This document shows positions 43,818 through 52,531 of a stretch of DNA of 64,000 bases, piece after piece; positions within the stretch are counted from its first letter, which is position 1; each line of letters begins with the position of its first letter. The position numbers and the translations under genes were made by a program. Where the stretch lies: the NCBI RefSeq assembly GCF_004402215.1, contig NZ_SOEZ01000070.1, positions 16,479 to 80,478 on the forward strand, read 5' to 3'. Under the pieces are notes generated by a model. It saw only the letters and a program-made list of their open reading frames with translations, did no database searches and had not been told where the DNA came from. Origin of the DNA: Cryobacterium tagatosivorans (GTDB lineage: Bacteria > Actinomycetota > Actinomycetes > Actinomycetales > Microbacteriaceae).

Positions 43818-44996
43818 GTGCGCATAGACGCCATTGATTTTTTCTACTTGTCCATGCCCGAGATCACCCTGGAAGCGGACGGCAGCCAGGACGCCCTCCT
43901 GGTACGTCTCGAGGCGGGCGGCAACGTGGGCTGGGGCGAGTGCGAAGCGTCACCGTTGACGTCAATCGCGGCGTACGTCGCCCCTCGATCCCACGGAGTT
44001 TGCCAACCGGTTTCTGCATCAGTGCTCGGAGAACAGCTCAACTCGCCAACCGACATCGCGCGAATTAGCGCCCTCGTCCAACGGAATAGTATGGACCTTC
44101 TCCAGGCGCCACACACGTATTCCGGGATCGAAATGGCGATGTGGGACGCCCTGGGCAAGGAGCGAGGCCTCCCCGCCTGGAAGATGCTTGGCTACTCGGC
44201 CACCCACGCCAAGACACCGTATGCATCGATGCTCTTCGGTGAAACACCCGCGGAGACGTTTGAGCACGTCCGGGCCGCGACGGCTCGCGGTTTCCGCGCG
44301 GTTAAAGTCGGGTGGGGCGGTTTCGGAGAGGGCACAGTCGCGGCTGACGCCGAGCACTTGGCTGCCGCAAGAGACGCGCTTGGTCGCGATGGCATCTTGC
44401 TCGTTGATGCTGGCCAGATTTGGGTGGAGAACACGGCATTGGCCCTCGAGCGGTTAGACGCTCTTGAAAGCCAGCACGTTACCTGGCTTGAAGAGCCGTT
44501 TCTCCCCGACGCCTATTCGGCCTACAGCGCTTTCGCGGAACGCAGTCCGCGCGTCCGCCTGGCCGGAGGCGAAGGCGCGCACAACGAGCGTATGGCAATC
44601 AATCTGATCGACTACGGCAAGGTCGGCTTCGTGCAGATCGACTGTGGGCGCATTGGCGGGCTGGGCGCAGCCAAGAAGGTGGCCGAGCATGCCGTGGCTT
44701 CTGGTGTCACCTACGTCAACCACACCTTCACGTCGCATTTGGCCCTTTCGGCCTCTCTCCAGCCATTCGCCGGTCTCGCGGAACATCGCATCTGCGAATA
44801 CCCCGTTGAGCCCAAGCAGCTGGCCATCGATATCACCGTCAACACGCTGGACATCGACGACAACGGAACCATTCATGCTCCGAATGCTCCCGGACTCGGC
44901 ATCGAGGTCAACACTGCGGCCATCGCCCGATACGCCGTGCCCGTTGAGATCAAGGTCGCAGGGCGAACGCTATTCTCCAGCTCCACCGCACTCTGA
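43818..44996 (+). CDS. Mandelate racemase/enolase-superfamily sugar-acid dehydratase
   Basis: 392 aa, GTG start. N-terminal capping domain (GGNVGWGECEASPL) and barrel with GFRAVKVGWGGFG (Lys on strand 2), metal ligands Asp in LLVDAGQIW (~200), Glu in TWLEEPFLP (~225) and Glu in LAGGEGAHNE (~252), and the strand-7 His in YVNHTFTSHLAL (~297). The ligand spacing is that of MR-type acid-sugar dehydratases, which convert an aldonate to its 2-keto-3-deoxy form. Fuconate, rhamnonate, or another six-carbon acid cannot be told apart by eye. Confidence 0.83.
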   Translation: MRIDAIDFFYLSMPEITLEADGSQDALLVRLEAGGNVGWGECEASPLTSIAAYVAPRSHGVCQPVSASVLGEQLNSPTDIARISALVQRNSMDLLQAPHTYSGIEMAMWDALGKERGLPAWKMLGYSATHAKTPYASMLFGETPAETFEHVRAATARGFRAVKVGWGGFGEGTVAADAEHLAAARDALGRDGILLVDAGQIWVENTALALERLDALESQHVTWLEEPFLPDAYSAYSAFAERSPRVRLAGGEGAHNERMAINLIDYGKVGFVQIDCGRIGGLGAAKKVAEHAVASGVTYVNHTFTSHLALSASLQPFAGLAEHRICEYPVEPKQLAIDITVNTLDIDDNGTIHAPNAPGLGIEVNTAAIARYAVPVEIKVAGRTLFSSSTAL

Positions 44997-45031
44997 TCGC
45001 CGGGCGCACGCCTACCTGAGAAGATGACAAC

Positions 45032-45817
45032 GTGAGCACGCAAAGAGATGACTACGACCGCAGTTCGGGCTACAACATGCGGGGTGCGCATGGTCGGGTG
45101 ATCGATGCGATAGGGCGCGCAATCGTTGGCGGAAGATACGAGCCGGGCAGCCTTCTCCCCAAAGAGGCCGAGCTCATGGAGGAATACGGAGTCAGCCGCA
45201 CTTCCCTCCGTGAGGCCACGAAGGTCCTCGCGGCCAAAGGGCTCATTGAGATCCGACAGAAAGTCGGCACCCGAGTGCGCCCCGAAGGCCTGTGGAACGC
45301 GTTTGACAGCGACGTGCTGACCTGGTCCAGCGAGGAGGGCAAGGGCGAGGCGATAATTCGCGACCTCGTCGAGCTTCGCGAAATTCTGGAGCCTTCCGCG
45401 GCACGCCTCGCTGCGGCCAGAGCGAGTAAGGCCGATCTGGAACGCATCGCGAAGGCGCACTTGTCCATGGCCGAAAACGTAAGGGACCCCGCTCGATACG
45501 CCGAAAGCGACGTGGAGTTCCACATGGCCGTCTTCGCCGCTTCACACAACGTTCTTCTTCAGCGATTCGGCTATTTCGTAGCCGATTTCCTGCATCTCAG
45601 CTTCGACCTGCAACAAAAGGCGCTGCTTGAGCGCGAGCAAGTGCTGGACTTCTCCAAAGACGTCGAGCGCCATCGGCTGGTATACGAGTCCGTGAATCGC
45701 GCAGCACAGGGAACAGCCGGTGAGGCGATGCTCGAAGTGATCCTCGATGGGAAAAGGAATCTCAGCTACGCGGTCGAGTTGGACTCGAAGCAAAATGTCT
45801 CAGAAAAGTCATACTAA
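45032..45817 (+). CDS. GntR-family regulator, FadR (FCD) subfamily
   Basis: 261 aa, GTG start 35 bases after the dehydratase. N-terminal winged helix ~15-80 (YEPGSLLPKEAELMEEYGVS, SLREATKVLAAKGLIEIR) and C-terminal all-helical FCD domain with the usual metal ligands (DVEFHMAVFAASHN; SFDLQ...DVERHRLVYESVN). FCD members of sugar-acid modules sense a carboxylate intermediate. It lies between enzyme genes and the transporter operon and probably controls both. Confidence 0.88.
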   Translation: MSTQRDDYDRSSGYNMRGAHGRVIDAIGRAIVGGRYEPGSLLPKEAELMEEYGVSRTSLREATKVLAAKGLIEIRQKVGTRVRPEGLWNAFDSDVLTWSSEEGKGEAIIRDLVELREILEPSAARLAAARASKADLERIAKAHLSMAENVRDPARYAESDVEFHMAVFAASHNVLLQRFGYFVADFLHLSFDLQQKALLEREQVLDFSKDVERHRLVYESVNRAAQGTAGEAMLEVILDGKRNLSYAVELDSKQNVSEKSY

Positions 45818-45884
45818 AAATCTCAGACCGATTCGTTTCGCCTGTGTTCGTACCGACGCGCTAACAATTGTGACCTGCTCCTTC

Positions 45885-45915
45885 TAGTATTTCGCGTGAT
45901 TACATCGTACTATTT
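45885..45915. promoter_or_regulatory. TAGTATTT/TACTATTT pair upstream of ABC transporter operon
   Basis: TAGTATTT (45885-45892) and TACTATTT (45908-45915) are 7/8 direct repeats 23 bases apart, and TAGTA/TACTA also form an inverted pair. ATACTA recurs at 45811-45816. These resemble the ATACTACTTT motif elsewhere in the module. Candidate regulator site, not proven. Confidence 0.35.
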
Positions 45916-46042
45916 GATTCTTGGTTGCTCTCGAGGACGAGACCGGCTCCGCTCAGACGGGGCACCGTCGTTCCTCAAGTGGAATCGGACCGAACCTCTG
46001 GGCAGAAAGCTCTCCAGAACCAATCGAAAGGGAAGACCGGCC

Positions 46043-47377
46043 ATGATCTCGAGACGGACAACCGCAGCAATGATGCTCGCGGGTATCTTTGCGCTGACCG
46101 CGTGCAGTGGCCCCGGGGCCAGCGCTCCCGCCACGGTGGCCGAGTTCCCGACTGAGGATGTCAAGCTCACCATGTGGTACTGGGGGGAGCAAGAGGCGCC
46201 CGGCGCCCAGGCCTTCATGGACAACGCCATCGTTGCCTACGAGAAGAAGCGTCCAAACGTCACCATCGACGCCGTGTTGCAGACGACCGACGGACTCATC
46301 CCGTCGTTCCAGGCAGCAGCCGCATCGAAATCCGGTCCGGATCTCCAGTATTTCTGGGCTGGAACCAACGCCCTCACGCCCGCCTGGAACAAGCAGATCG
46401 TTCCCGTGTCCGATTACATCCCCAAATCCGAACTCGCGCACTATCTCAATGCCACGGAGGAGACCTTTGAGGGCAAGGTCTGGACAGCGCCCTGGTACGT
46501 CCAGCCTTCGTTCCCGCTGCTCGTGCGAAAAGACCTGCTGGCCGCTCATGGGCTGACCGTTCCCAAGGACTGGACGGACCTGATGTCGGTTTGCGACGCG
46601 CTGTCCGAAAAGGGGATCACAACCCTTGCCGGCGGCGTCAAAGATGGTTGGTTCGGTGGTTGGCTGTATTCCATCCTCGGCGCCCAGAATCTCGACTCAC
46701 AGAAGGACGTCCTCGAAGCGACAGTGGGCAAGCAGTCCTTCACCAGCGCCAAGCATGCTGAGTGGTGGAAGCGTCTCGCAGAATCCCGTGACCACGGTTG
46801 CTGGAACGATGACATCAACTCTCTAGAGCTTTACCAGGCGCAGCAGCGCTTCGTCGACGGCACCGCAGCCATGACCGTCACCGCGGGCACGGACGCGATG
46901 AACTTCGTCAAGAAGGCCGGGGGCGATGCCAACGTCGAGGTGATGGCCATGCCCAGCTGGGGCGCAGGACCACTCGCCGGCAAGCTCGGCTCCTCCTCTC
47001 AGACGCTCGGCATCACCTCGTGGGCGAAGTACCCCCAGGTTGCCGCCGATTTCATCACCTTCCTGCACGAGGAGGAACAACTCAACGCGTGGTACGCCAC
47101 AACCGGATCCATGCCGGCTGACGATCGATTCGACCGCACACAGGTCACCTCAGCGTCACAACGAAAGCTGTTCGATCTGGCGACCGACGGTTCCCCGTAC
47201 CTGGAGAACTACATCCCGCCGCAACTCGACTCCGACGCTGTGTTCAAGAACGTACAGCTCGTACTTCAAGGATCCCAGACGGCGGAAGGAGCGGCGGAAG
47301 ACATGGAGGCAACCGCGGCCCGTCTCCGCACGACCGATCGATCGCTGGTGAAGAACTTCACCGCCTGGTCGAAGTAA
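46043..47377 (+). CDS. ABC transporter sugar-binding lipoprotein (family 1)
   Basis: 444 aa from ATG 46043 with AAAGGGAAG seven bases upstream; the frame opens earlier (45896) but without ribosome site. Signal peptide ending in lipobox ALTAC, Cys21 as the lipidated residue. The mature part has the extracellular solute-binding family 1 layout (KLTMWYWGEQEAPGAQAFMD ... PDLQYFWAGTNALTPAWN ... LGITSWAKYPQVAADFITFL). It captures the sugar for the two permeases that follow. The sugar is not readable but the module suggests a (deoxy)hexose or its oligomer. Confidence 0.9.
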   Translation: MISRRTTAAMMLAGIFALTACSGPGASAPATVAEFPTEDVKLTMWYWGEQEAPGAQAFMDNAIVAYEKKRPNVTIDAVLQTTDGLIPSFQAAAASKSGPDLQYFWAGTNALTPAWNKQIVPVSDYIPKSELAHYLNATEETFEGKVWTAPWYVQPSFPLLVRKDLLAAHGLTVPKDWTDLMSVCDALSEKGITTLAGGVKDGWFGGWLYSILGAQNLDSQKDVLEATVGKQSFTSAKHAEWWKRLAESRDHGCWNDDINSLELYQAQQRFVDGTAAMTVTAGTDAMNFVKKAGGDANVEVMAMPSWGAGPLAGKLGSSSQTLGITSWAKYPQVAADFITFLHEEEQLNAWYATTGSMPADDRFDRTQVTSASQRKLFDLATDGSPYLENYIPPQLDSDAVFKNVQLVLQGSQTAEGAAEDMEATAARLRTTDRSLVKNFTAWSK

Positions 47378-47380
47378 CCA

Positions 47381-48313
47381 ATGGCAGTAACCTCCACGGC
47401 GGTAGCCCCCGCAATCTCGGGTGGGAGGGGCTCGCGCTCGAGCCTCTCCCGCCCGGGCGTTAATGCCGCCATCTGGATCGCACCAGCCGCCGCTGTGCTA
47501 CTTCTCGTCTTTGGCTACTCAATGGTCACGCTCTTCGGCCAATCCTTGACCTATCAGGGCGACTGGGTAGGGCTGGAGAACTTCCAGCTTGTCCTCAGTG
47601 ATCCGTTATTCACCACAGGGCTCCGGCACAACTTCCTGCTGCTCCTGGCTGTCCCAGTCGTCACGGCAGTGGCGCTGCTGGTCGCGATTGTGCTCTTCGA
47701 GACAAAGAAGGGTCTCGGTTTCTTCCGCGCCGTCGTCTTCATGCCTTACATCCTCGCGGTCCCTGTTGTGGCCGTGGTTTTCGGCCAACTCCTCCAGCGC
47801 AACGGACCCATTAACCAGGCGCTGCACGCCCTCGGCCTTGACATGTTTGCCTTCGACTGGCTGGGCGACCCCAACGTCGCGCTCTGGACGATGGCCGGCA
47901 TCATCATGTGGAAGGAAGTCGGCTTTGGCGTGGTGTTGATCCTTGCGCGCATGCTGACCGTTTCCACCGAGATCTACGAAGCGGCGAAACTGGATGGTGC
48001 CGGATTCTGGCGAACTCACTGGTCGATCACGTTGCCGCAAGTGGGCGGGATTGTCGCGTTCTACATGGTCAACGAGGCGATCACCATGGTCTCCTGGGTC
48101 TTCAACTACGTCTACGTGCTGACGAACGGCCAAGGCGGACCAGGCGACGCCACCGTCGTGAGCGAGCTCTACATCTACCGGAATGCCTTCCAGTACATGC
48201 AGCCTGAACTGGCCGCCGCCGCCGCCGTCATTCTCTTCCTCGGCACGATGGTCCTGGTCGCTGTCTTCTTCCACATGCAGCGCAGGTCCCTGCGCAGAAC
48301 CCTTTCGGAGTAA
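47381..48313 (+). CDS. ABC sugar transporter permease (MalF/UgpA-type)
   Basis: 310 aa, three bases after the binding protein. Six membrane segments beginning IWIAPAAAVLLLVFGYSMV and the cytoplasmic EAA loop YEAAKLDGAGFWRTHWSITLP (~200), which docks the ATPase. Long N-terminal cytoplasmic tail of ~30 residues. Forms a heterodimer with the next permease. Confidence 0.9.
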   Translation: MAVTSTAVAPAISGGRGSRSSLSRPGVNAAIWIAPAAAVLLLVFGYSMVTLFGQSLTYQGDWVGLENFQLVLSDPLFTTGLRHNFLLLLAVPVVTAVALLVAIVLFETKKGLGFFRAVVFMPYILAVPVVAVVFGQLLQRNGPINQALHALGLDMFAFDWLGDPNVALWTMAGIIMWKEVGFGVVLILARMLTVSTEIYEAAKLDGAGFWRTHWSITLPQVGGIVAFYMVNEAITMVSWVFNYVYVLTNGQGGPGDATVVSELYIYRNAFQYMQPELAAAAAVILFLGTMVLVAVFFHMQRRSLRRTLSE

Positions 48314-48314
48314 C

Positions 48315-49151
48315 ATGATCGCGCTAATGCGACGACGCAGCGGAGCAGTCGCACGGTATTCCCTTCTCGTAGTCGTCGCATTCGTCGCCCTGCTACCGAC
48401 ATACGTCATGTTCACCGGCGCTTTCAAGACTCAGTCGGACTTTCTGAGCTCACCGTTCGGGTTGCCCTTGTCGCCCAATTTGGATGGATTCTCGAGGGTG
48501 CTGTCCGACCAGTTCCCGGCCTGGTTCATGAACAGCGTGATAGTGACGGGGCTCTCGGCGGTCATCACGATCGCGGTCGCCGCTTTCGCGGCGTGGGGAT
48601 TCGCGCATTGGGACTTCCCAGGGCGAAGCACAATTTTGGGCGTCGTCGTTTCGCTTATGGTGATCCCGCCGGTCGTGCTTCTGATCCCGCTTTTCCAGCT
48701 TGGCGCGCAACTTGGATGGATCTCGACCTTTCGGCTGCTCATCCTTATCTACATCGGGCTCATGCTGCCGTTCTCGATCTACATGCTCACGAACTTCTTC
48801 TCGACGGTACCCGTGTCGATACTTGAGGCTGCGCGCATGGACGGCGCATCATCGTGGGTCACCTTCGTCCGAATTGTGCTTCCGCTTTCTAAGGCGCCAC
48901 TGGCCACTTTGGCCATAGTCAACATCCTGTGGGCCTGGAACGAGCTGCTGCTCGCGCTGGTTCTCATGCAGAGCAATGAGATGAAGACGCTGATGGTTGG
49001 GCTCACCGGGTTCCAAAGTCGTTACAGTCTCGACATTCCGACGGTTATGGCCGGAATGTCCATCGCCACACTTCCCTTGCTGGTTGCGTACATGTTCGGT
49101 CAGCGATACTTCATCCAGGGTCTGACCGCCGGAGCAGTAAAAGGCGAGTAG
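48315..49151 (+). CDS. ABC sugar transporter permease (MalG/UgpE-type)
   Basis: 278 aa from ATG 48315, one base after the previous stop; the frame extends upstream inside the first permease but that part is not real. Six membrane segments and EAA loop ILEAARMDGASSWVTFVRIVLP (~170). No ATP-binding subunit gene is adjacent; such importers usually share a MsmK-type ATPase encoded elsewhere. Last gene of the module before the dipeptidase. Confidence 0.9.
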   Translation: MIALMRRRSGAVARYSLLVVVAFVALLPTYVMFTGAFKTQSDFLSSPFGLPLSPNLDGFSRVLSDQFPAWFMNSVIVTGLSAVITIAVAAFAAWGFAHWDFPGRSTILGVVVSLMVIPPVVLLIPLFQLGAQLGWISTFRLLILIYIGLMLPFSIYMLTNFFSTVPVSILEAARMDGASSWVTFVRIVLPLSKAPLATLAIVNILWAWNELLLALVLMQSNEMKTLMVGLTGFQSRYSLDIPTVMAGMSIATLPLLVAYMFGQRYFIQGLTAGAVKGE

Positions 49152-49221
49152 TTGAAGGCCCTGACGGCGGCCGGCACTGGGGGTGGCGCTTCGCCGCCAC
49201 CTCTTGCGGGAGAATTGCCTG

Positions 49222-50244
49222 ATGTTAGAGCGGATGACCACGTTGCTGGCCGGTGTGCCCCTGATTGACGGGCACAACGACCTGCCCGACGCGCTGCGCG
49301 TGAGTGCCGGCTACTCGGTCGCGGGCCTCGACGCCGTGCGCAGTGAACTGCAGACGGATATCCCGCGGCTGCGGCAGGGCAACGTGGGCGCGCAGTTCTG
49401 GTCGGTCTGGGTGCCGTCGGATCTGCCCGAGCAGGCGGCGGTCGTTGCGACCCTGGAGCAGGTGGACGCGGTCTACCGACTCGTGGCCTCGTATCCGCAG
49501 GTGTTCGGCTTCGCCGCCACGGCCGACGAGCTGGAGCGGGTCCGGGCGTCGGGCCGGATCGCCTCGCTGATGGGCATCGAGGGCGGGCACTCGATCGCCG
49601 AATCCCTCGGGGCGCTGCGGATGTTCGCCCGACTGGGCGTGCGCTACATGACCCTCACCCACAACGACGACACCTCCTGGGCGGCCTCGGCGACCGGCCT
49701 GCGGCAGACGACCGGCCTGAACGACACGGGCCGGGGCATCGTGGCGGAGATGAACCGGATCGGGATGATCGTGGACCTCTCGCACACCGCGGAGTCCACC
49801 CAGCTCGACGCGCTGGCGACGACGACGGCCCCGGTGATCTTCTCCCACTCCTCGGCGCGGGCGCTGACCGATCACCCGCGGAACGTGTCGGACCTCGTGC
49901 TGGAGAAGCTCGCCGACAACGATGGTGTGCTCCAGGTCACGTTCGTGCCGGGGTTCGTGTCGGCTCGGCCGGACGCCACTCTGGCTGACGTGGCCGACCA
50001 CATCGAGCACGCCCGCGCGGTGGCCGGCGTCGACCACATCGGGATCGGCGGCGACTACGACGGCACGCCGGTGCAGCCGGCGGGCCTGGAGAACGTGAGC
50101 ACCTACCCGGCGCTCTTCGACGAGCTGGCGACGCGGGGCTGGTCGGCCGGCGACCTGCAGAAGCTCGCCGGGCGCAACATCCTGCGCGTCATGCGTGCGG
50201 TGGAGGATGCCGCGACGGAGCCGCTCTGGCCAGGGAGCCGCTAG
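49222..50244 (+). CDS. Membrane dipeptidase (M19, renal dipeptidase family)
   Basis: 340 aa from ATG 49222. Zinc ligands IDGHND (His-x-Asp, ~17), Glu in MGIEGGHSI (~120), His in DLSHTAEST and SHSSARALT, and Asp in IGGDYDGTPV (~278) are all intact. It hydrolyses dipeptides, including D-amino-acid ones in some members. A 40-codon paralogous fragment lies at 34682 and a 31-base copy of its 3' region at 52315. Its stop overlaps the convergent small membrane gene by four bases. Confidence 0.92.
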   Translation: MLERMTTLLAGVPLIDGHNDLPDALRVSAGYSVAGLDAVRSELQTDIPRLRQGNVGAQFWSVWVPSDLPEQAAVVATLEQVDAVYRLVASYPQVFGFAATADELERVRASGRIASLMGIEGGHSIAESLGALRMFARLGVRYMTLTHNDDTSWAASATGLRQTTGLNDTGRGIVAEMNRIGMIVDLSHTAESTQLDALATTTAPVIFSHSSARALTDHPRNVSDLVLEKLADNDGVLQVTFVPGFVSARPDATLADVADHIEHARAVAGVDHIGIGGDYDGTPVQPAGLENVSTYPALFDELATRGWSAGDLQKLAGRNILRVMRAVEDAATEPLWPGSR

Positions 50245-50543
50245 CCGTAGATGGTGATCAGGAGAACAAACCCGATCACCGTCACGGCGGCCGCGCTGAG
50301 GCCGAAGAGCGCATAGCGTCGGCCGGCACTGCGCAGGCCGGCAGTCCCGGCGATGACCGCGCCCACGATGCCGACGGGGAGGAAGGCAAGCCCCAGAATG
50401 CGTACCCAGTTCGCCGGGTCGATGGTTGTCGCGGTCAGCATCCACAACCACACCAGCGCCGCAATCCCGCTGAGACCGAGAGCGGCGCTCACGCCTCCAA
50501 CCAGGCTGGAGCGCTCGGAGGCGGAACCTGGTGATGTGCTCAT
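50241..50543 (-). CDS. Small polytopic membrane protein
   Basis: 100 aa, ATG 50541-50543 with AAGGAG seven bases upstream. Three hydrophobic segments: GVSAALGLSGIAALVWLWML, ILGLAFLPVGIVGAVIAGTA and YALFGLSAAAVTVIGFVLLI. No family recognised; length and arrangement resemble small DUF4190-like proteins. A decayed copy with an internal deletion lies at 62085-62260, and both share the upstream sequence with GATACTAG. Confidence 0.7.
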   Translation of the reverse strand: MSTSPGSASERSSLVGGVSAALGLSGIAALVWLWMLTATTIDPANWVRILGLAFLPVGIVGAVIAGTAGLRSAGRRYALFGLSAAAVTVIGFVLLITIYG

Positions 50544-50653
50544 GTCGGACTCCTTTTCCGTTTGCGGGTGACCCGCCCATGGAGATCGCCGCGTGTCCTT
50601 CGGGGGCACGGCGATACTAGCCCTCATCTGGCGCCGGATCCTCGAGGAACAAG

Positions 50654-50827
50654 CTCCGTATCCTGGCCGAACTGGCCGCCGAGCGGGTCGCCTATATCCG
50701 GTCGAACCTGGCCGCAGCGTTCGCCGACGCGGCCGGCCGGACGACCGGCAGCCCCGAGGTGGCCGGATACGCGGCCACCGTCGCCAACTCCATCCACGAG
50801 CTCGTCGTCACCCGCGGCTGGGCCTGA
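50654..50827 (+). pseudogene. C-terminal fragment of an unidentified gene
   Basis: 57 codons, no start codon of its own, ending TGA 50825-50827. The product runs LRILAELAAERVAYIRSN, then a helix-rich stretch with SPEVAGYAATVANSIHELVV, looking like the helical C-terminus of a TetR-like regulator or similar. Upstream coding sequence is missing. It lies in the 385-base stretch 50544-50928, which otherwise shows only the promoter side of the small membrane gene. Confidence 0.4.
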
Positions 50828-50928
50828 CCGGCCACCTCGGCCGGGGACTGGAAGCCGAACAGGTCATAAACATCGAGGTGACCGGTTTCCGGTCAGAGAC
50901 CTGCAGATCCCTGAATGGCTCCCGCCCC

Positions 50929-52215
50929 TCAAAGAGCGAGTACCTCGATGGCGGTGATTCGGAGCCGCTCCATGGCGGCGACCCTGAGCCGACGCGCGCC
51001 GACGGTGACCGTGTCGCCGACGACGGGCAGGCGGCCCAGCCGAGCCGTGATGAAGCCGGCCGCGGTCTCGTACGGGCCGTCCTCGAGCTCGATCCCGGTC
51101 AGCTCCGCGAAGTCCTCGATGTTCACGCTGCCGTCCACGATCAGTGCCGCGCCGGACTCGTCGGAGCGGCGCACGGCCTCGGCCTCGGGGGCGTCACGCT
51201 CGTCCCGCATCTCGCCGACGAGTTCTTCGACGAGGTCCTCGAGCGTCACGATGCCGTCGGTGCCCCCGTATTCGTCGATCACGACGGCCATGTGCACTCC
51301 GGCGCGTCGCAGCTGCGTCATGGCCGGCAGGATGCGATTCGTGCCCGGAAGGAACACGATCGGCCGCGCGAGGTCGGCGACCGTCCTCGCGCCGAGGTTC
51401 CCCTCCGGGTCGAGAAGATCGCGCACGTGCACGAAACCGATCACGTCGTCAACGGATTGGCCGATGAGCGGGTAGCGCGTGTACGGCATCACGCGTACCT
51501 GGCCGATCGCCTCGGGGATCGTTTGGGTGCCGGTCAGGAAGGCGACATCCGCGCGATGGCGCATCACTTCCCTGACGGTACGATCCGTTGCGGTGAGGAC
51601 TTCACCGAGGATTTTTCGTTCATCGACTTCGAGCCCCGGGTGGGCGCCGAGCAGGTCACGGAGCTCCTCGACCGACATTTCCTCCTTCCTGGCGTGCGGG
51701 TCTCCGCCGAAGATCCTCACGACGGCGTTCGTTGACACGGAAAGAAACCAGATCACCGGGCGCATCAGCGAAGCAAAAATCAGCAGCGGAGGGGCGAGCG
51801 CGAGCGAGAAAGCGGCCGCCCGCTGCAGCGCCAGCCGCTTGGGCACGAGTTCGCCGAGCACGAGCGACAGGTACGCGATCAGCAGCGTCATGCCGATCAG
51901 GGCCAGCACGTCCGCGGCGCCCGTGGACAGGCCGAGCGCTTCGAGCAGCGGCGCGACATCGGGGGCCAGCGTTGAGGCTCCATAGGCTGCGGAGAGGAAG
52001 CCGGCGACCGTGACGCCGATCTGCACCGCCGCGAGAAACCGATTGGGGTCACGCGCGAGCGAGGCAACCTTGGCCCCGCGGGTTCCCTGCTTCCGCAGCC
52101 CGTGCAGCTGGCTCTCCCTCAGGGACACCAACGCGATCTCCGTCGCGGCGAACACCCCGCCGATCAGCACGAACAGCAGCACGAGAACGAGATTGACCCA
52201 GGTGTACGCGTCCAC
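50929..52215 (-). CDS. CNNM/CorC (HlyC-type) membrane transporter-like protein
   Basis: 428 aa. DUF21/CNNM membrane domain (~1-190: NLVLVLLFVLIGGVFAATEI, VLGELVPKRLALQR), a CBS pair (~205-325: VREVMRHRADVAFL, VIDEYGGTDGIVTLEDLVEE) and a C-terminal CorC_HlyC domain (~345-425). Family members are linked to Mg2+ or Na+ export; older annotation as hemolysin is misleading. Single gene, apparently native to the chromosome between the two catabolic modules. Confidence 0.92.
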   Translation of the reverse strand: MDAYTWVNLVLVLLFVLIGGVFAATEIALVSLRESQLHGLRKQGTRGAKVASLARDPNRFLAAVQIGVTVAGFLSAAYGASTLAPDVAPLLEALGLSTGAADVLALIGMTLLIAYLSLVLGELVPKRLALQRAAAFSLALAPPLLIFASLMRPVIWFLSVSTNAVVRIFGGDPHARKEEMSVEELRDLLGAHPGLEVDERKILGEVLTATDRTVREVMRHRADVAFLTGTQTIPEAIGQVRVMPYTRYPLIGQSVDDVIGFVHVRDLLDPEGNLGARTVADLARPIVFLPGTNRILPAMTQLRRAGVHMAVVIDEYGGTDGIVTLEDLVEELVGEMRDERDAPEAEAVRRSDESGAALIVDGSVNIEDFAELTGIELEDGPYETAAGFITARLGRLPVVGDTVTVGARRLRVAAMERLRITAIEVLAL

Positions 52216-52314
52216 TAGATCGCCGCATCCGGGAACCTCGTCGAAACCGGGGGCTTGACGCGGCTGGAACTTTGAAGGTTATCCACGAGCTCATTCTATG
52301 AATCCTGCCTCCTG

Positions 52315-52345
52315 CCCGGCGCTCTTCGACGAGCCGGCGACGCGG
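52315..52345 (+). repeat. 31-bp copy of dipeptidase 3' region
   Basis: Matches 50106-50136 of the dipeptidase gene at 30 of 31 positions and shares the motif GGCGCTCTTCGACGAGC. It lies in the 316-base region 52216-52531, where no gene is seen, at the left side of the second catabolic module. Confidence 0.75.
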
Positions 52346-52531
52346 AACGCGGGGCCCCGTCCTTGATCGGTTTGGAGGCCGCTGGACTTGTCTGCGTGTT
52401 CAGGGAACGGGTTTCAAGTCCGAGGTTTACATGCGTCAACGCGCTATAATCATTGGTGGCGCATTGCCGTTAAGGGCAACGCCCAGAGTCTCCTGGATGG
52501 CCGTACGAGCGCGGAGGGGCGAACTGCTGTT

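Noticed and set aside
34802..49151. Integrative element or prophage
   Set aside because: No integrase, transposase, relaxase, att-like direct repeats or phage genes were found in or beside the module; recombination between dipeptidase copies explains the edges better.
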